Shown here in pieces: positions 1 through 13,500 of a stretch of DNA of 64,000 bases. Both the position numbers and the translations under genes were made by a program. Below the pieces are notes generated by a model. It was given only the letters and a program-made list of their open reading frames with translations. It made no database searches and was not told the DNA's origin. Position 1 is the first letter of the stretch; every line of letters begins with the position of its first letter. Source of the stretch: Motacilla alba alba (lineage: Eukaryota > Chordata > Aves > Passeriformes > Motacillidae); contig NC_052031.1 of NCBI RefSeq assembly GCF_015832195.1, forward strand, positions 11,595,850-11,659,849, in the 5' to 3' direction.

Positions 1-1616
1 TTGCCTTTTTTCTTTTCTTGTGTGCCTATCACATTTCTAGGGAGCTTTTAACAGCTTGAATTCTGCTTTCAGCTATCTCTGAGAAAGCCTTATTCAAAGG
101 GGCAATTACATGTCTGGCAACTGTCTTCTCTCGGTAATTCCTAAATAGCCTACCAACAAAAACTAAAAGCCATGCATGGGAACAGCATGTACCCCAATAT
201 TATTTGTGTGAAAATTGTGTAAAAAGCTACTGTTTTCTAGAAATGTCTGGAGTACAGAGTTGTAGAATGTACCACTTTTTATATTTTCCCATTTAAAGTT
301 ACTCTTAAGGTAAAGTGTTTCAATTGTGGAAGTGCTCTGTTGATTATCCTGGTCAGACTTTGCTAGAGAAATGTGAGATAAAGGGTACCTCCAGAGTTAA
401 AGAGAACAGCAGTGCCTTCTAGACAAAGTATCACAGAATACTGATGCCACCAGACAGTTTGAAAGCTTCTTGCTTTTTGTACCCAAGTAGTAAAATAAGT
501 TTTGCAGGCTGGCGTTACCATTCTCATGGTAAGGTCCAGTGCTATCATAATCCCTGTGCATAAAGTAGTGCAGAAAAATCAAGCAGTAAAGAGAATTATA
601 AAACTTATGAGCAGTAGGGAAAAAAAAAACAGGTTTATATAAAAAATACTTTAATTAAAGCAAATGGAATAACTACAGAATTTTTTTGAAAGAAAAATTA
701 ATGAAAAATCTTAATTCCTAAGATAAAGTCTTCAATAATGTCACTTTTATTTGGTTTTAAACTGAACATGTTTTTAATAGGCTCCATTAGAAGATTAAAT
801 GAAATATTCCATTAAAAATGTCCTTTTTATAAATGTTTATTTTGGGGTTAGATTGCAATCTGTTAAAAAGAGCAACTCTTCCAAAACTGTCAGAGTAGAT
901 CATGCAGGAATGTGAAGGATGCAGAATATTTACTTAAGAAGAAATGGCCTAAGGAATTATTGCTAATTTTAATTAAGTTTTTTACATACCCAATTGGTCT
1001 GCTATATCTGGACATCCTTAGAACTACTCGTTTCCTGCAGAACACATTGCTTCATGGCTGCAGCAGTACCTTCTGGTAATTCATTCACAAAGATTTCTTG
1101 TCATTTGATCTTTATTAATGAAAGAGTGGAAGGAACAATTTATTTATAGTATGGTTAAGAAAAAGTATTTGCTGAAAAACTAATTATGTGGGATACTGTG
1201 TCTTCGCTGAACTTATTACGTTCATATTTTTGCTCTTTGCTGCTTGTGTATCAAATGAAATATCCTGACAATTCTCAGTAATATCTACATGTTTTTCTTT
1301 TCCTGTAGAAAGTAGTTGGCTGTTTGAGAGGCCAGCTGAGAATATTGAACCCCAGAAATTTTTTCTTCAAAGTGGCCTGCATAACCCCAGCTGCACTCAA
1401 AGACAGTTTGCTAACTGACCCGTGTAGTTATGAAGGACATGAACTTGCTTAACATGCCCTGTAATAACCACTAATGGTCTATTCAGGGTAGTGAAGGCAT
1501 TCTCCTCTTGTCCATCTCTTCTCTTGCATCACTGACCCTTTTTAGAAAATTACTAAGACCTAAAGATCAGGTTTTTATTCCTGTAAAAAACAAGTGAAAA
1601 AGGCCCAATTTTTAGC
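1..1616. other. Non-coding unique sequence
   Basis: AT-rich sequence with stops in all frames at short intervals. I see no exon with plausible splice sites, no recognisable repeat family and no RNA gene. The two short overlapping minus-strand frames near 363-582 are unlike any protein I know and are best read as chance. Confidence 0.6.
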
Positions 1617-1708
1617 AAAAAAACCCCCAAAAACCAAGACCAAAACCCCCAACAACCTCCCTCCCCAAAAACCACTCACCAAAACCACCCAAAACTTCTC
1701 TTCCCCTT
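1617..1708. repeat. A/C-rich low-complexity tract
   Basis: About 90 bases consist almost only of A and C on the plus strand (runs of A5-A7 alternating with C2-C5), fading into a T/C-rich end. A 77-codon plus-strand frame passes through it and yields a Lys/Pro/Thr-rich peptide. That composition is a product of the simple sequence and is not evidence of a gene. Confidence 0.85.
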
Positions 1709-4567
1709 TGCTAAAGCTGTATTTTAGTCAGGGTAATGATACAAAAGAACAACAGTCCAAGCTGGGCTGTTCTGTTGTGGTTTTTTCTGTACATGTGCAT
1801 AGTCTGTGCAGTAAAAAAAATCTATAATCCAAAGAGCAACAAAACCACAGGTGCAAGAAGATTATGAGAAGTCTCTGGGTAATTGCCCAAAGCATTGGTT
1901 TTTGGGTTTTCCTGTTGTCTTCATTCAATGGCTGTAATTAGACTGCGTGTTTTACAAAAAGCTTTTTAATGAGCTTCCCATTCCAGTTTACCTGGCAGGT
2001 ACCCAGTTTATCCCAACAGATTTCTAATTACCTCCAGTGAGTTGAAGGGAAGTGACTTGCCAAATATACCCCCATTCTCTGACCAGGGAACCATTTTCAC
2101 TCAATGAAGGTAAGTTCTTTAGAAATCAAGTCTTTTAAAAGAGCTTAAAATTCAGCAACTACAGATGATTCCTCCTGCTGGCGAGGAGCCTTTCCTGGAA
2201 GCCAGGAAATTTCTAGATATCTTATAGTTCCTCATAGGTTGATTGCAAGGGGTTTATTGCCATGGCAATCATAAGTTGTGGTGTTTTTTTTCCCAAGTGA
2301 GATGATGTTTTGTTATAGTCTGGTACCAGCCACCAGTGAAGGTCACTTCAGAGAACTAAGTGGGGAGTAAAGTGCACAGTTCTTTGGATATAATGCCTTT
2401 GATATAATGTCTTTACTTGTTATATCCTTCTTCCTTTCCCTCTTTCTCCAAGCTTAGGTGGGAGAATCTCGCTTCTTTCAAAGAAATGGTTTTAACTTAG
2501 TGTTCAGAACTTTAACTGGATTATTTTTATTTGTAAAGAATGTCTGATTGATAAGAGATAGCAGTGCAGAGTGGGGGGCCTTTAGGTCAGAAAAAGGCCA
2601 ATCAACACAAGATTTTTTTAGGTCAAATGTGTTGATTCCATGGATACGTTTGTTATGCAGTAAGTTCTCTGTGTCCATGACAATGCAGCTTTTTTGTTTG
2701 CTGCCTAAAAGATTTTGAAAATGTCTACCTCCACCTGACTGGATAACAGGACCTGCGCACTCCAGTCTTCCACAGGAGGTTTTACTTTGGGTAAAACAGC
2801 TGCAGATTTTGGCAAAAACTCGGGCATGAGTCTACTTGAAATGAATCAATATTAGCAGAGACATCAGCTTCATGGACGCCCATACACCAGCATTCCACTT
2901 CAGAAGAATTTAAATCCTGTAATTATAACAAGTCATTAAAAATGCCCTTCCATGGAAGGATTTTGGTCACAGCTGTCCTGAACCCTGCAGCACAGTTGTC
3001 ATGGGCACTTATTTGTGATCAAACAGCTCAGCACCATGAGCAAGAGTTTGGCTGTTGATGATCAGAAAGTGCCTTTGTGGATAGAGCAGCATTTTCATCA
3101 GCCTCTGTGCTCTCAAGAAAACTAGACGCAGCAGGATATCTCTACAGGGGAGGGTATCTTCATTTGAAGAAACAGCAGTTTCCGTAATGAACATTTTTTA
3201 TCCTGATGCAAAGCTAAGTGACATTGATAGTGACCTGATAACATTGAAATATAACTTACTTTTTAAATGACAGGTAAATTTAGAACCAATACAAAGAGAA
3301 GGTGGGTCTACTGTTAGGATTTCTTTTTCTATCTGTCCCACTGATAGCATTTTTCTTAAAAGTATGCTAATGTATATAGTTCTTGCATCGTGCAGTCAAA
3401 GGTGTGTGTATTTAATGACTCCTTAACTTTAGATATATTTACAGTTTCAAAGAGTTGAAGTGTCTGGAACCAAATAGTTTAAAGAAACAACTCTCTCCCC
3501 CCTTCCTCTCATCCAGCTCTTTCCCCACTGCTATCCTATCTAACACATGCTGTACATCCCAGAATAATTTCAGTTGGCATGATATGCAAAACTCATTAAA
3601 AATGAATAGGGCAGTGTCCACATATCTTCTTTTTACTTCAAGTACTTGCTACATATTTTCCCTAAGGATGATTTGATCCATCTTAAGGTAAAGTGTTTCC
3701 ACTGTGAGAGTGCTCCCTTGGTAATAAGGAATGGGAATAAGAAATCATGAAACCAGTTAGCACATTAATACAAACAATGTGTGCTAAAGCTGTGGACTAA
3801 CTCTTCATACCACCAAAGTGAATGTCTGTGAGAAGAGCACTTTGAATAATACCTTTTGTCTGCTCTTCCTGGCTGCACACACTCTCACACTCCTTCCAGT
3901 ATACTAGCCAGCACTGCTAGGAAGGTAAAGAATATTCCCTTGAGAAAATAAGAATAGGATTATTGGTAGCACTCAGATTTTGACTGGACCACTGAACCAA
4001 GCATTCCTAAATCCAGCTGGGAACTTAATCTTGTCAGAACACCACACCAGGTCAAGGCCTAGGCAGGCAGACATCCCTTCCCTAATTTATTTTTGGTGTG
4101 AAGGATGCTCAAGAGCATAACCAAGAAGGGAATTGTTGATCTCTGGTTGGGATGGGCAAGACGCCAGGGCTGGCCATGGTCTGCATCTGTATTTCAGCCT
4201 GTGTGTAGGCAATCTGTGCTAGCCAGGGTGTGCTTGCCTCCATGGGATGTGTTGGAGGACGAGCCTGCCTCCAGTGTACCCTTGCTTCTGTGAGGGCTTC
4301 TTTCATCTTTTCGTTCTAAGTAATGAGGGATTAAAAGTCTTTGAGACAAAAATAAGGTCAGCTGAAAGAGCCTTTTTATGACTGTACTTCTCAGTTGTAT
4401 AAAACCTTAAATAAAGCATCTGACTTGGCATAAGAGCTCAGTGCCACGAAAGTTAATATCTGAGAAATGTATTCATGTTTCCTGAGAAGTTAAGGGTGCA
4501 GTTGTAATTTCTTTCCTTTTAGATCTAGGTCAAAAATGTCAGTACCTATCAAAGAGGTGAAGCCTGT
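1709..4567. other. Non-coding unique sequence
   Basis: AT-rich with scattered short frames on both strands, none recognisable. A more GC-rich patch lies near 4030-4300, where opposing frames of 62 and 65 codons overlap completely. Neither looks like a known protein and no splice-site pattern supports either. Confidence 0.55.
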
Positions 4568-4600
4568 AAAAGAAAAAAAAGAAAAAAAAAAAGAAAAAAA
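4568..4600. repeat. A-rich simple repeat
   Basis: Poly-A interrupted by single G residues, roughly (A7-11 G)n. It could be the degraded A-tail of a retrocopy, but I see no recognisable retrocopy body on its 5' side and no target duplication. Confidence 0.85.
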
Positions 4601-7600
4601 GTCACTGCAGAGTGTGTGAATACTTCCAGGGACACCATCATTGCCAGTCTCAAATAGGAGAGGGGTTCTGTCATACACCAAAAAGGGTATGAGCATATGT
4701 CATGGAAAAGTGGGTTTTTTTAATGAAAACCAGTACAGGGAAAATGCAGAGGTAAATTTCACTATCTAACCAGAGTTTGAAGATAATTTAATATTTCATT
4801 CTTTTTTATTTCCTGAGAGGAAACAGTTCAAGTTCTTCATTCCAGACAATGGAGTAAAAACAGCTTTTAGCCTAAGGTAATTACTCATTATCATAATCTT
4901 CACAAGAACTTCCTCAGATGGACGTGAGGGCACCTGGGGATCTTTAATCAAATTGAATGGATATTTTCCTTTTGCTAATTAAAGCTAGGAAGTTTGGTGT
5001 GAAATAAATTAGCAAAATCTGGTTGTTCTATGAAATGTTAATACAGTACTAGCACATCTCAGTCTAATTGAAACCCAGTATGCCATACATCATAATGATT
5101 CTCTAGAAATGCACATGAAAAAAGAATAACATTTTGAGGAGTATAAAGTATTATATATCATTTAGGAGGAGGAAACTCATGCTGGTACTGCAGAAGGCTG
5201 AGTATCACCACCTGTTTTGAATAAATGTCAAAACTATTCATTTTTCATAAAACACTACCCAAAAAAATCCATGAAATTATATTTACTCATTGTGGTTATA
5301 TACAACATAGATTTCCCAGGAGCAAGAGAGATTTTAGTGCAGTTGTAGTTTCTTCTCCCACAGCCACTAGCCTAAAGAGAATGCAGGTACTGGATGCCAA
5401 ATGTTTTAGGACTTTCCCCACTACAGGTCAGCAGCAAATTCAGTGAATGTGGGTGTCTGGTTCAGCTGTTCAATTTCATAATTTTTTCCAAATGTTCTAC
5501 TGTTTAAATGTTTAGACTAACATATCTGAATCTATGCATATGGAAAATCAGCTTAAGATGTACCACTGCTTTTTCTCTGGTGCATTTTTTGCCATTTATC
5601 ACATACAGCATCCTTAGCTTTAGACAGTAGTTTCATTTCAGAAATTTAAGCATCAAGATTAATTAGGCATAAGGCTTTTTTTTTTTTTAATGTTAAAATA
5701 ATTGCCTCCACGGAGGACTGTGTGGATTTTAGTCCACCTGAAAGGATAGGTATATCTAAGTAAAATCAATTCAGCACATAAGATTAACACTGGGTTGTTT
5801 AAATCATGCTGTACTAATGTTAAGGTGAACCAAACCCTGATGAAATACATCCTTTAAAAACCTAGTTAAGGTTTTAGTGTAGCAGAAGCAGTTTGATAGA
5901 GATTGAGCTTAAATCTGTGAGTTGTCCTATTGATATTAGTTAAACCATATACAAGCACCTGGAGAATATTCTTAAATAGTTTACATGGATACTGTAAAAC
6001 AATGTATGGTTGTGTGTAAGGTATACAATCACCATGCTATCAACAAGGACTGCATTTAAGTTCTTAAAAATGCAAAATCCAACAAAATATCTTCATTAAT
6101 TATTCTTAAGATATGAGCTCTCACATGTGGCATAACTAGTCAGGAGAGATTGACTCAGGGGCAGGTATGAGCATAATGTGTTGCTTTGGCAGTGTTTGTA
6201 CATGCAGCTCTAATGGATTTGGAAATCTGCTGCAGCATGTTTATTTTAAAAGCACACCCAGTCAGAGGAGAAATCTTTATTTTCAACTCTGGCAATCTAT
6301 CTTTTCTTCATTAAGGCCACAGGAATGACACAGCCTTATTGATGCTCTGCAACTGTTCCTTTGCTGGAGTGTAATTCCTGTGCAGTTCCTTCTCACCTCT
6401 GCTCCTCCACATAGATACTTGACATTCAAACTGTGTGAATGTCCTCCTATGGAGGATTTGGGCATGGAAATACATAAAGCTCTAAAATTAGGCCATGATG
6501 TTCAAATTCCCAAAGATAAGGCAGTAGATTTCAACTACTATATGAAATAGAAATTGAGCCTATTTTCAATTTAATTGTCTAATTTCAGTGCTGAATGAAA
6601 AAACAGTGGCAGAATGAGATTAGAAAGGTCCTTATGACTGCCTGGTATTTTACAGTTTTCCAATAGTTAATATTCAAAGCAGGATATTTCTTTTGTCACT
6701 GTTTAATAAGTGGATTTTTCCTGCTAATGTGGCTGTGGTTCTCATATGCCTTTCAAAATTATAAGCATGCTCATAACAGCATAGAAATATAAACTGCCAA
6801 CATGCAGGTACCAGAAGAAGTTCCAACAAGTTTAGTAAATCATCCACCATCGTAAGGCACAATGAACTGTGATTGAGGAAGTGATGAATACTGCAAAGCT
6901 TGGGAGAGTCATCTGGCTCACTCTTTGAGTTCCAGTTAGACAATTGTCACAATATGTTCTGAAAGTGGTGAATTGCTACTAAAGATCAAAGAGATGAGTA
7001 ATAGCAGAGGATCTGAAACCTTAAACTGTAAAAGCATGCTTACAGGCTAAGAAATTATTCTTCATATTATAAGGCATCTAGACTAGGCCTAATTAAACTT
7101 GCAGATTTCTTTGAGGAAATCAGATTTTAAATTTTCCTTTACCTCAATGAATTCTTTCTTGTGCAGTGACTAAAACCAACATAACTTTCTACATTTTTTA
7201 CTAAGCAATTGTCTGTGCATAGACAACCTATATATCACTGGCATTAAAGATACTGTTTCCATTGCAAATCCTGGCAGTTTCCCGAGGCTTTCAGATTATG
7301 GAATTTCCTTCTGTTGTGAAGTACATTCCCTGGGCAATACTTTTTGTATTGACCTGTGAACACTTACTGAATTGAACAATACATTCCTTCTAAGATCAGG
7401 GTAATCTGTCATTGTTTATATGTGGTTTGGTCTTCTTCTAGTTCAATATGTCACCAAGAGAAGACTTCAGTTTTTCAGCATAAGAATTTTAGGTCAGTAA
7501 GCAGACTGAGTAAAAAGTAAATTGAAAGTTTACTTTGAAAATTCTTAAGGAATAGCTTCAGTCACTCATCCAGTAGAGGGAACTCTAATACAGTACATGG

Positions 7601-9040
7601 CAGGTGACCTGGGGCTGCAGGAGAGAAGGATCACAAATACAAGACAAGTGTAAAATGTATTTATGTTATATATCATGTGTAAAGGAAAGTACCTACCTCA
7701 TATGTGCCATTAATTTTTTTAGTGAGCTTATTCCAGTTTTTTCATTTCCTTTCCTTCTTTTCCTTATATTCTGTGATAAGAGTTCGTATATGTCTGCCAG
7801 ATTCAAGGCATGAATTGCCAATGAAAGTGTCATGTTCTAATAGTTCATAAATATTACAGGTCATGTACCAGTGACCATTTAGTTGAAATTTGGCCAGAAG
7901 AAAAAAAAAAATTGTTAGCTTTTTAAGATGCCACAATTGTGTGTCAAAGTGGCAGATAGTAATCTCTCTTGGAATGACTGGCACACATCCTTTGAAGGAG
8001 AGAGGAGCAGCTTACAACACTAAAACACAGTAGTCACCAAAAAACCCCAATGTTATATTAAGCTACCTTTTTGTAGAAAGCCCCCAAAAAGGAATTCTCT
8101 CTGTTTTTTCTCTCTTTTTTTTTTTTTTTTGACCTTTATCACCTGCATGTGCTTTCAGCTGGTCTATCACTGTTTCATTGTTTTTAAGGCTTGGTGTCTT
8201 CACTCAGTCATGATTCTGTCATTTACTGCTTTCTTATTGTAGTTGTTTTTGCTGTTGTTGTCCTTACAGACAAAATGTCACCACCTTGTTTGATCACTAA
8301 ATAGGCTTCTTAGGGAAAATTGTTTCTTTTTTCTTCCAAACTGGTAGAAGTCAGAAATAGATGTAATATTTCTCTGTTGCAATTTGAACTTAAGGTCCTT
8401 CCCAGGTCTGTTTTCTCCAAAGAGCCCTAGTTCTCCTACACTACATTGAGACATTTTGTTATTTTTACACATTGAGGTATTCTGTGGTCTTCTATAAAAG
8501 ATAAAGAAAGGTTTAAAAATGCAAAAACTGCTGACATCACTGAACATTTTCCAAAGCTTTTTCAAAATATGTTCACCTAGGGCAGGTTATTCAATATTAA
8601 GATCTCACATGGAAAGGGATTTAATCATATGGTTTTAACAAGTATTTGTTCTTGTAGAAAGGAAAAATATCCCAGCACATATGATGTGTTGGCATTTCCA
8701 GTGGCAGCATTTCAGATCCTGTACACAGCTGTGAAACAGAGCAAAAGTCTGACCCAGCATCTGCTGTGGACTTGACAAGTGCCTCAGCTGTGGCCTCTAC
8801 TCTGCTTGCATGCATTTCCAGAATTAAAGTTCCAGAAGGACAGACTTATTAGCTAACCAATCTGACTTTCCTGTGAAGTGCCCTGACTATTGTTGTTTTC
8901 AGATAAAACTCAATTTAACTTTCCACTATATTTAAGTAGTAGTTTTTTTGAGAGGGAATCATTATGGGTCATCTAGAAATGATCATTAATAAAGGAGGTT
9001 TCAGGAAACTGAGTTTATTTTGGCTGCATACCTACAAAAA
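4601..9040. other. Non-coding unique sequence
   Basis: AT-rich sequence without recognisable genes or interspersed repeats. It contains a pure T16 run at 8115-8130. The short frames here (for example minus strand 6674-6943 and 8278-8565) have no recognisable domains. Confidence 0.6.
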
Positions 9041-9178
9041 GAGATTAGCTCAGTTGATTAGAGCATCACATCAATAATGCCAAGTTTGTGGGTTCTGTCT
9101 CTGTTTGGGAGACTCACTTAAGAGTTGGACCCAATTGCCTTTGGAGGTCCCTCCCAATTCAGAATATTCTGTGATTTT
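9041..9178 (+). mobile_element. tRNA-derived SINE with CR1-type tail (TguSINE1-like)
   Basis: The head resembles a tRNA gene. An A-box-like stretch lies at 9046-9063 (TAGCTCAGTTGATTAGAG) and a decayed B-box-like stretch at 9091-9101 (GGTTCTGTCTC). The tail from about 9111 runs through 'AGAGTTGGACCCAATTG' and 'GGTCCCTCCCAATTC' to 'AGAATATTCTGTGATTTTGT', the hallmark of CR1 3' ends. This head-plus-tail design is that of TguSINE1, described from zebra finch as an isoleucine-tRNA-derived SINE mobilised by CR1 reverse transcriptase. No long target duplication is visible, as expected for CR1-mobilised elements. B-box substitutions suggest an aged, inactive copy. It is not a working tRNA gene, because the anticodon arm and 3' acceptor do not pair. 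Confidence 0.85.
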
Positions 9179-10508
9179 GTTAACAGCTTGATCTTTAATA
9201 CTGTTAAAGTCAATGCAAAGCTGTTTTTTAGCTTCTGCAGAAACAAAAGGCGAAAAATTGCAGGAATGCTTACAATTTTGACCAGTAATATTTTGTAGTT
9301 GCAGGAGGGTATAAATTTTCTAGAAAAGTGGAACCAGATTAAATATAGATATGATGTGATATCTAGTATTTCTCATTATTCAAATCTTTTGCTGCATCCC
9401 TAGGAATAAGTCAAAAATGCTAATTCTAAGCGGTAGCACAAAACCTAGGAGAAAATGTAGCCATGCATTCCAGAGATAAATTCAGAATGTCCTGAGGATG
9501 CCAAAAATAAGGAGGAATTAACTCCATGTTTGCCTTTTAATTCATGGTCACTCTTGAGTATGTATTGATATCCAGATACAGAAGAGATATCTCTGAAGCT
9601 CCAGGGTGTGTACCTGCATAAATTCCCTGCTTAGTGTTTTGTATTACCTTCCTGTAGAGTATCCTCCTATGCAATATATCCTGCATTAAATATGCTAAAT
9701 GCATCAAATCTTCCTCGAAATGTGTCTAAACACAAGGGGGAGAAATAGATGCTTCAATTAGTCAGAATTCTGCAGTGGTGTCAGACTTGAGAACATCACT
9801 TGGGCTCCCTGAATGATTACACTAATGCCAGATATTTCATTATGTAAATTACGTGTCCAAATGAGGCATAAAGTAGGCAGTCAGAATATGCCCCTTATTC
9901 AGGATACTTGTGCCATATATTACTCTCAGGTTGGTTTTCTATTCTCTGGCCATTCAGGATGGCAGAGCAGCATAGCTTGCTTTGTTTGGGAAAACAGTTT
10001 CAAAAATAGGGAACTATAAATGCATATTTATCTACCTAAACAATCTGAAAGCATGAGTCTTGACAGATAGCTCTAGCTGCTGGAGTACAAATGCTACATG
10101 ATAATACTTGTAGAACCTTGACACACCATGCCTTGTGCATGTTTACTTTTGGGTTTGGTTCAGAATAGCTTTTACTGACTTTTTTTGCCCTCTGTTTTCT
10201 GATCTATATCTAGAAGCAATTAACAAGTGCCAAACATCTCCATAGGATTATTTTGATCCAATAAGCAGGTTTCTTCTGCAGGAAAAGGACTTCCTTGAAT
10301 CCAGTCCCTTCTCCAAGATGCTATGCACTATAAATGCTGATTGGTATTGACAGAGGAAAAAGGTATGATTAATTAAGGTATGATTCATTAATTGTTTAAA
10401 AAGAGATTATTCTTTGTAAGGGTATTGCTATGATGATGCAAGATTGCTTGTGTGGCTCTTGCATTTATAAGAACATTTCCCTTTTCTTGGCATTTATAGC
10501 ATAGAAAG
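9179..10508. other. Non-coding unique sequence
   Basis: AT-rich, no recognisable gene, RNA or repeat. The only frame over 60 codons (plus strand 9813-10019) has no recognisable features. Confidence 0.6.
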
Positions 10509-10576
10509 GTTTTTTGTTTGTTTGTTTTGTTGGGGTTTTTTTGGTTTTGGTTTGGTTTGGTTGGTTTTTTTTTTGT
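10509..10576. repeat. T/G-rich low-complexity tract
   Basis: About 68 bases of T runs broken by G and GG, in (TTTG)n and (TTTGG)n style. Similar but shorter T/G tracts recur near 13763-13784, 36216-36242, 43400-43428 and 62680-62712. It accounts for a Lys/Gln/Asn/Thr-rich minus-strand frame at 10465-10671, which is therefore not a gene. Confidence 0.85.
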
Positions 10577-13500
10577 TCTGAGATAAATACATCTCTGTAT
10601 ATACAGTTCAAAGCAGGTCTGTGCAAATAGATTGCCTGTTCATGTTCTAGTTTTCCTAATACTGCTGGCATCTAAAGTATTTCTCTTTTAGCATGTTTGA
10701 AATTGATCTAAATTGTTAATACATTACTCTAAATGATGGAATGGATAATAATTTCCTAAAGTAAATGCAGGACATATCATACAATATTAAATAAAATGTG
10801 TAGAGGGACACATATATAAGACAGGAATGTAATTTGATCTCTGTTAAATTATTAAGAACATATTTCCATTTCAGTAAGGAGCTAATGATGAGCAACCAGG
10901 TGAAGATTTGCACATTGACTTATGGATTTGTATTAAAGATTTCACATTGCTGATTACATTTCAGCAAGTTTTCAGGGTTTCTCTTGTAAACAGACCATTT
11001 TATATTCTGTATATTGAAATGAGAGTTGGCGTTAAGGTTTCCAGTACAAACATGTGTAACAGGACAGATGTAAAAGGGAAAAAGGACAGTTACTAAAATA
11101 CTAGATTTCTTTTTTTTATTGGTAGTACTCCTGTCATACACAGTGCTAGTAGAACCTCAGGAATGATAGATTTCTTTAATGAATTTTTTCAGGCTATCAA
11201 TATGCTATATGTGAAGAAAACATTGAGATGTTTTAAATTTTTTTACAATCTTGAGTTGTTTAGAATGTTATTAATTAGTAGATTGTACTATACCTAATAT
11301 GCAATGTTTGTCAATGATACAGACACAGGATGGCTGGACCTGATTTAGTGGAAAATATTCAATAAGCTTTTTTAAAGCTGGTACTCCTAGCAGATTCGAT
11401 TTGTCACTGAAGTCAAAACTAAATCCGATGTATTAATCCACATTATCATCTTTTATTAAATGTATCATGGCTAGCTTGAAGGGGTTTATTTTTTACATAT
11501 TTGTAACATTATATTCATTGAATGTTCTGCATCAAAAAGATAACTGATGCTGACCAAAGAACAGGTCCACAATTCTTTTTGGAATGCAAGATGAGAGAGA
11601 AGCCAAGTGCTTGTCTGGTCTCACCTTGGTGGCTGCAGTACCTCAACTGCAAGGTAAATGTGCAGAGCTTGAGATGCCTTGAGCAATGCACCTGCTATAA
11701 TAGAAAATCCAGAGGACATATCTGCTCCCTTCAACCCTTAAAGAAAGACACCATAGCCCCAGGATCAGTGGGTGTAGGACTCTGCAATTACAACTGATGA
11801 GGAAGGCATTAGCATGATGTTCCAGAATCTCTAGCTGATTTCAAATCTATGTCTTTAATCATTAGTATAAAATTATTTTCTTCTATGTGTAATGGGATTA
11901 CTCTTTTGAATAAAACAAGAGAAAGAATTCAGTAACCTTTAATCTCTGCCAGCTGGTTCAACCAAGCAGCCTAAAGAGGTGTGCAAATTTCCTATATATA
12001 AAATAGGAAGAAAAAAATCAGCATTTGATCAATGAATTGTGAAAGTCAAAAGGGCATTTGTAAAAATAGCTTATTATGTTCACTTTATCTGCTTGCCAGT
12101 CTGCTTGCTCCCAAATGTTTGCTTCTTGGAAGATGATAAATACACAGTGAATTTTCTAGACAAGCATGTGCAGACTTGTGCCTTAGCAGAAGACAAAAAT
12201 ATGCATATAAAAGATTTAAATTTTTCATTTTTCCATTTCTGACCTTAAATGTTTACTATGTTCAGCCTCAGCATAATGATATAGTAGAGGGGATTTATTT
12301 AATTTCATTTTGCACCTTTAGAGGATCATATTCAGTTCTGTATACATCTCTCCCAGGTACTAATATGGTTCCATTATTGTGTTATCCAGGTATTTCACAA
12401 TTTTTATTCTGTAAATCTATTGCACCTTTGCTAGAAAGAAAATGTAACTGGGCCTATTATTCAATTAGGAACTTAGGCACACCATTAGGGAATGGTAAAG
12501 GAAATAATAGTTAGTGGGTCTAGCATGCTTCAAAGTGCTTTTTTCCCTTTTCAGGCATTTTTTGAAGTGACTTTTAAAAGATAAAATGGAAACTCTTTTA
12601 TATCTAGCCTGTCTAGTCTAGCCAGACCTCTAATGTAGAATAAGATTACTCTCACCTACCTTTGTACTTTTATAATGCAAATTTTGCACTTGAACAGATT
12701 GCTAAACTCCTTTTGTGGGCCCTCCATTGGAACTGGGTGATGAGGGCATGAATCATCTTATTAACCACACAGGGAGTCTGGATAACTAGCTGAGATATCT
12801 ACAGAAAAGTTGACTAATTAAGCTAAATCTACCTTAAAGCAGCTAGATAACTTGGTCAAGACCACCTAAGAGCAGAACAAGAAGCTGTAGTAATATTTTA
12901 CCATTCCTAGGTGTGTGTCCTAACCTCTGACACAATCTGCCGTTCCATGACCTCAATTACATCCTTATCTTCTATCTGAGTACTTGTCCCTGTGCAGCCA
13001 TAAATTATACAGCCAATGCCTATGATGTGGCCACCAATACAAGTGCTACTCACTTTAGGCTCTGCTTATTACAAATGTATTGTTGAGGTACTTATTCCAT
13101 TGACAATCAGTGGAGATTAGAGGATTATCTCAAAAGTGAATGTTGACAAGGTCTCATTGTCAAACATTGTGAGCTTTTTTAGCCATGAAGTGTTCATTTC
13201 AGAAAGAACAGGTAAAGACAACTGAGAAACCAGACATTTTGGAAAAAAAACCCCACTAATTAATTTCCAATATTCAGAAAAATTGAGCAGGATTGCTCAA
13301 TCATGGCATGATTTTTTAAGCTTGCTATTGATGCCACTGTTTAGGATTTGATCCCATTCTTTCTTCCTGAGAACAGTAGTTGCTGTGAAAAAGCATTTGT
13401 GTATGGATTTTATACATATGTACTTTCAAACTATATTCTTGTTATTATCAATCTCTTAGATGTCACAGGTTCTGTTCTTTATGTGTAATTGAAGCACTGG

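Noticed and set aside
1594..1827. Lys/Pro-rich small protein
   Set aside because: The peptide is a direct reading of an A/C-rich low-complexity tract.
9041..9115. Functional tRNA gene
   Set aside because: A- and B-box-like words are present, but the anticodon and acceptor stems do not pair and a CR1-type tail follows. It is a SINE.
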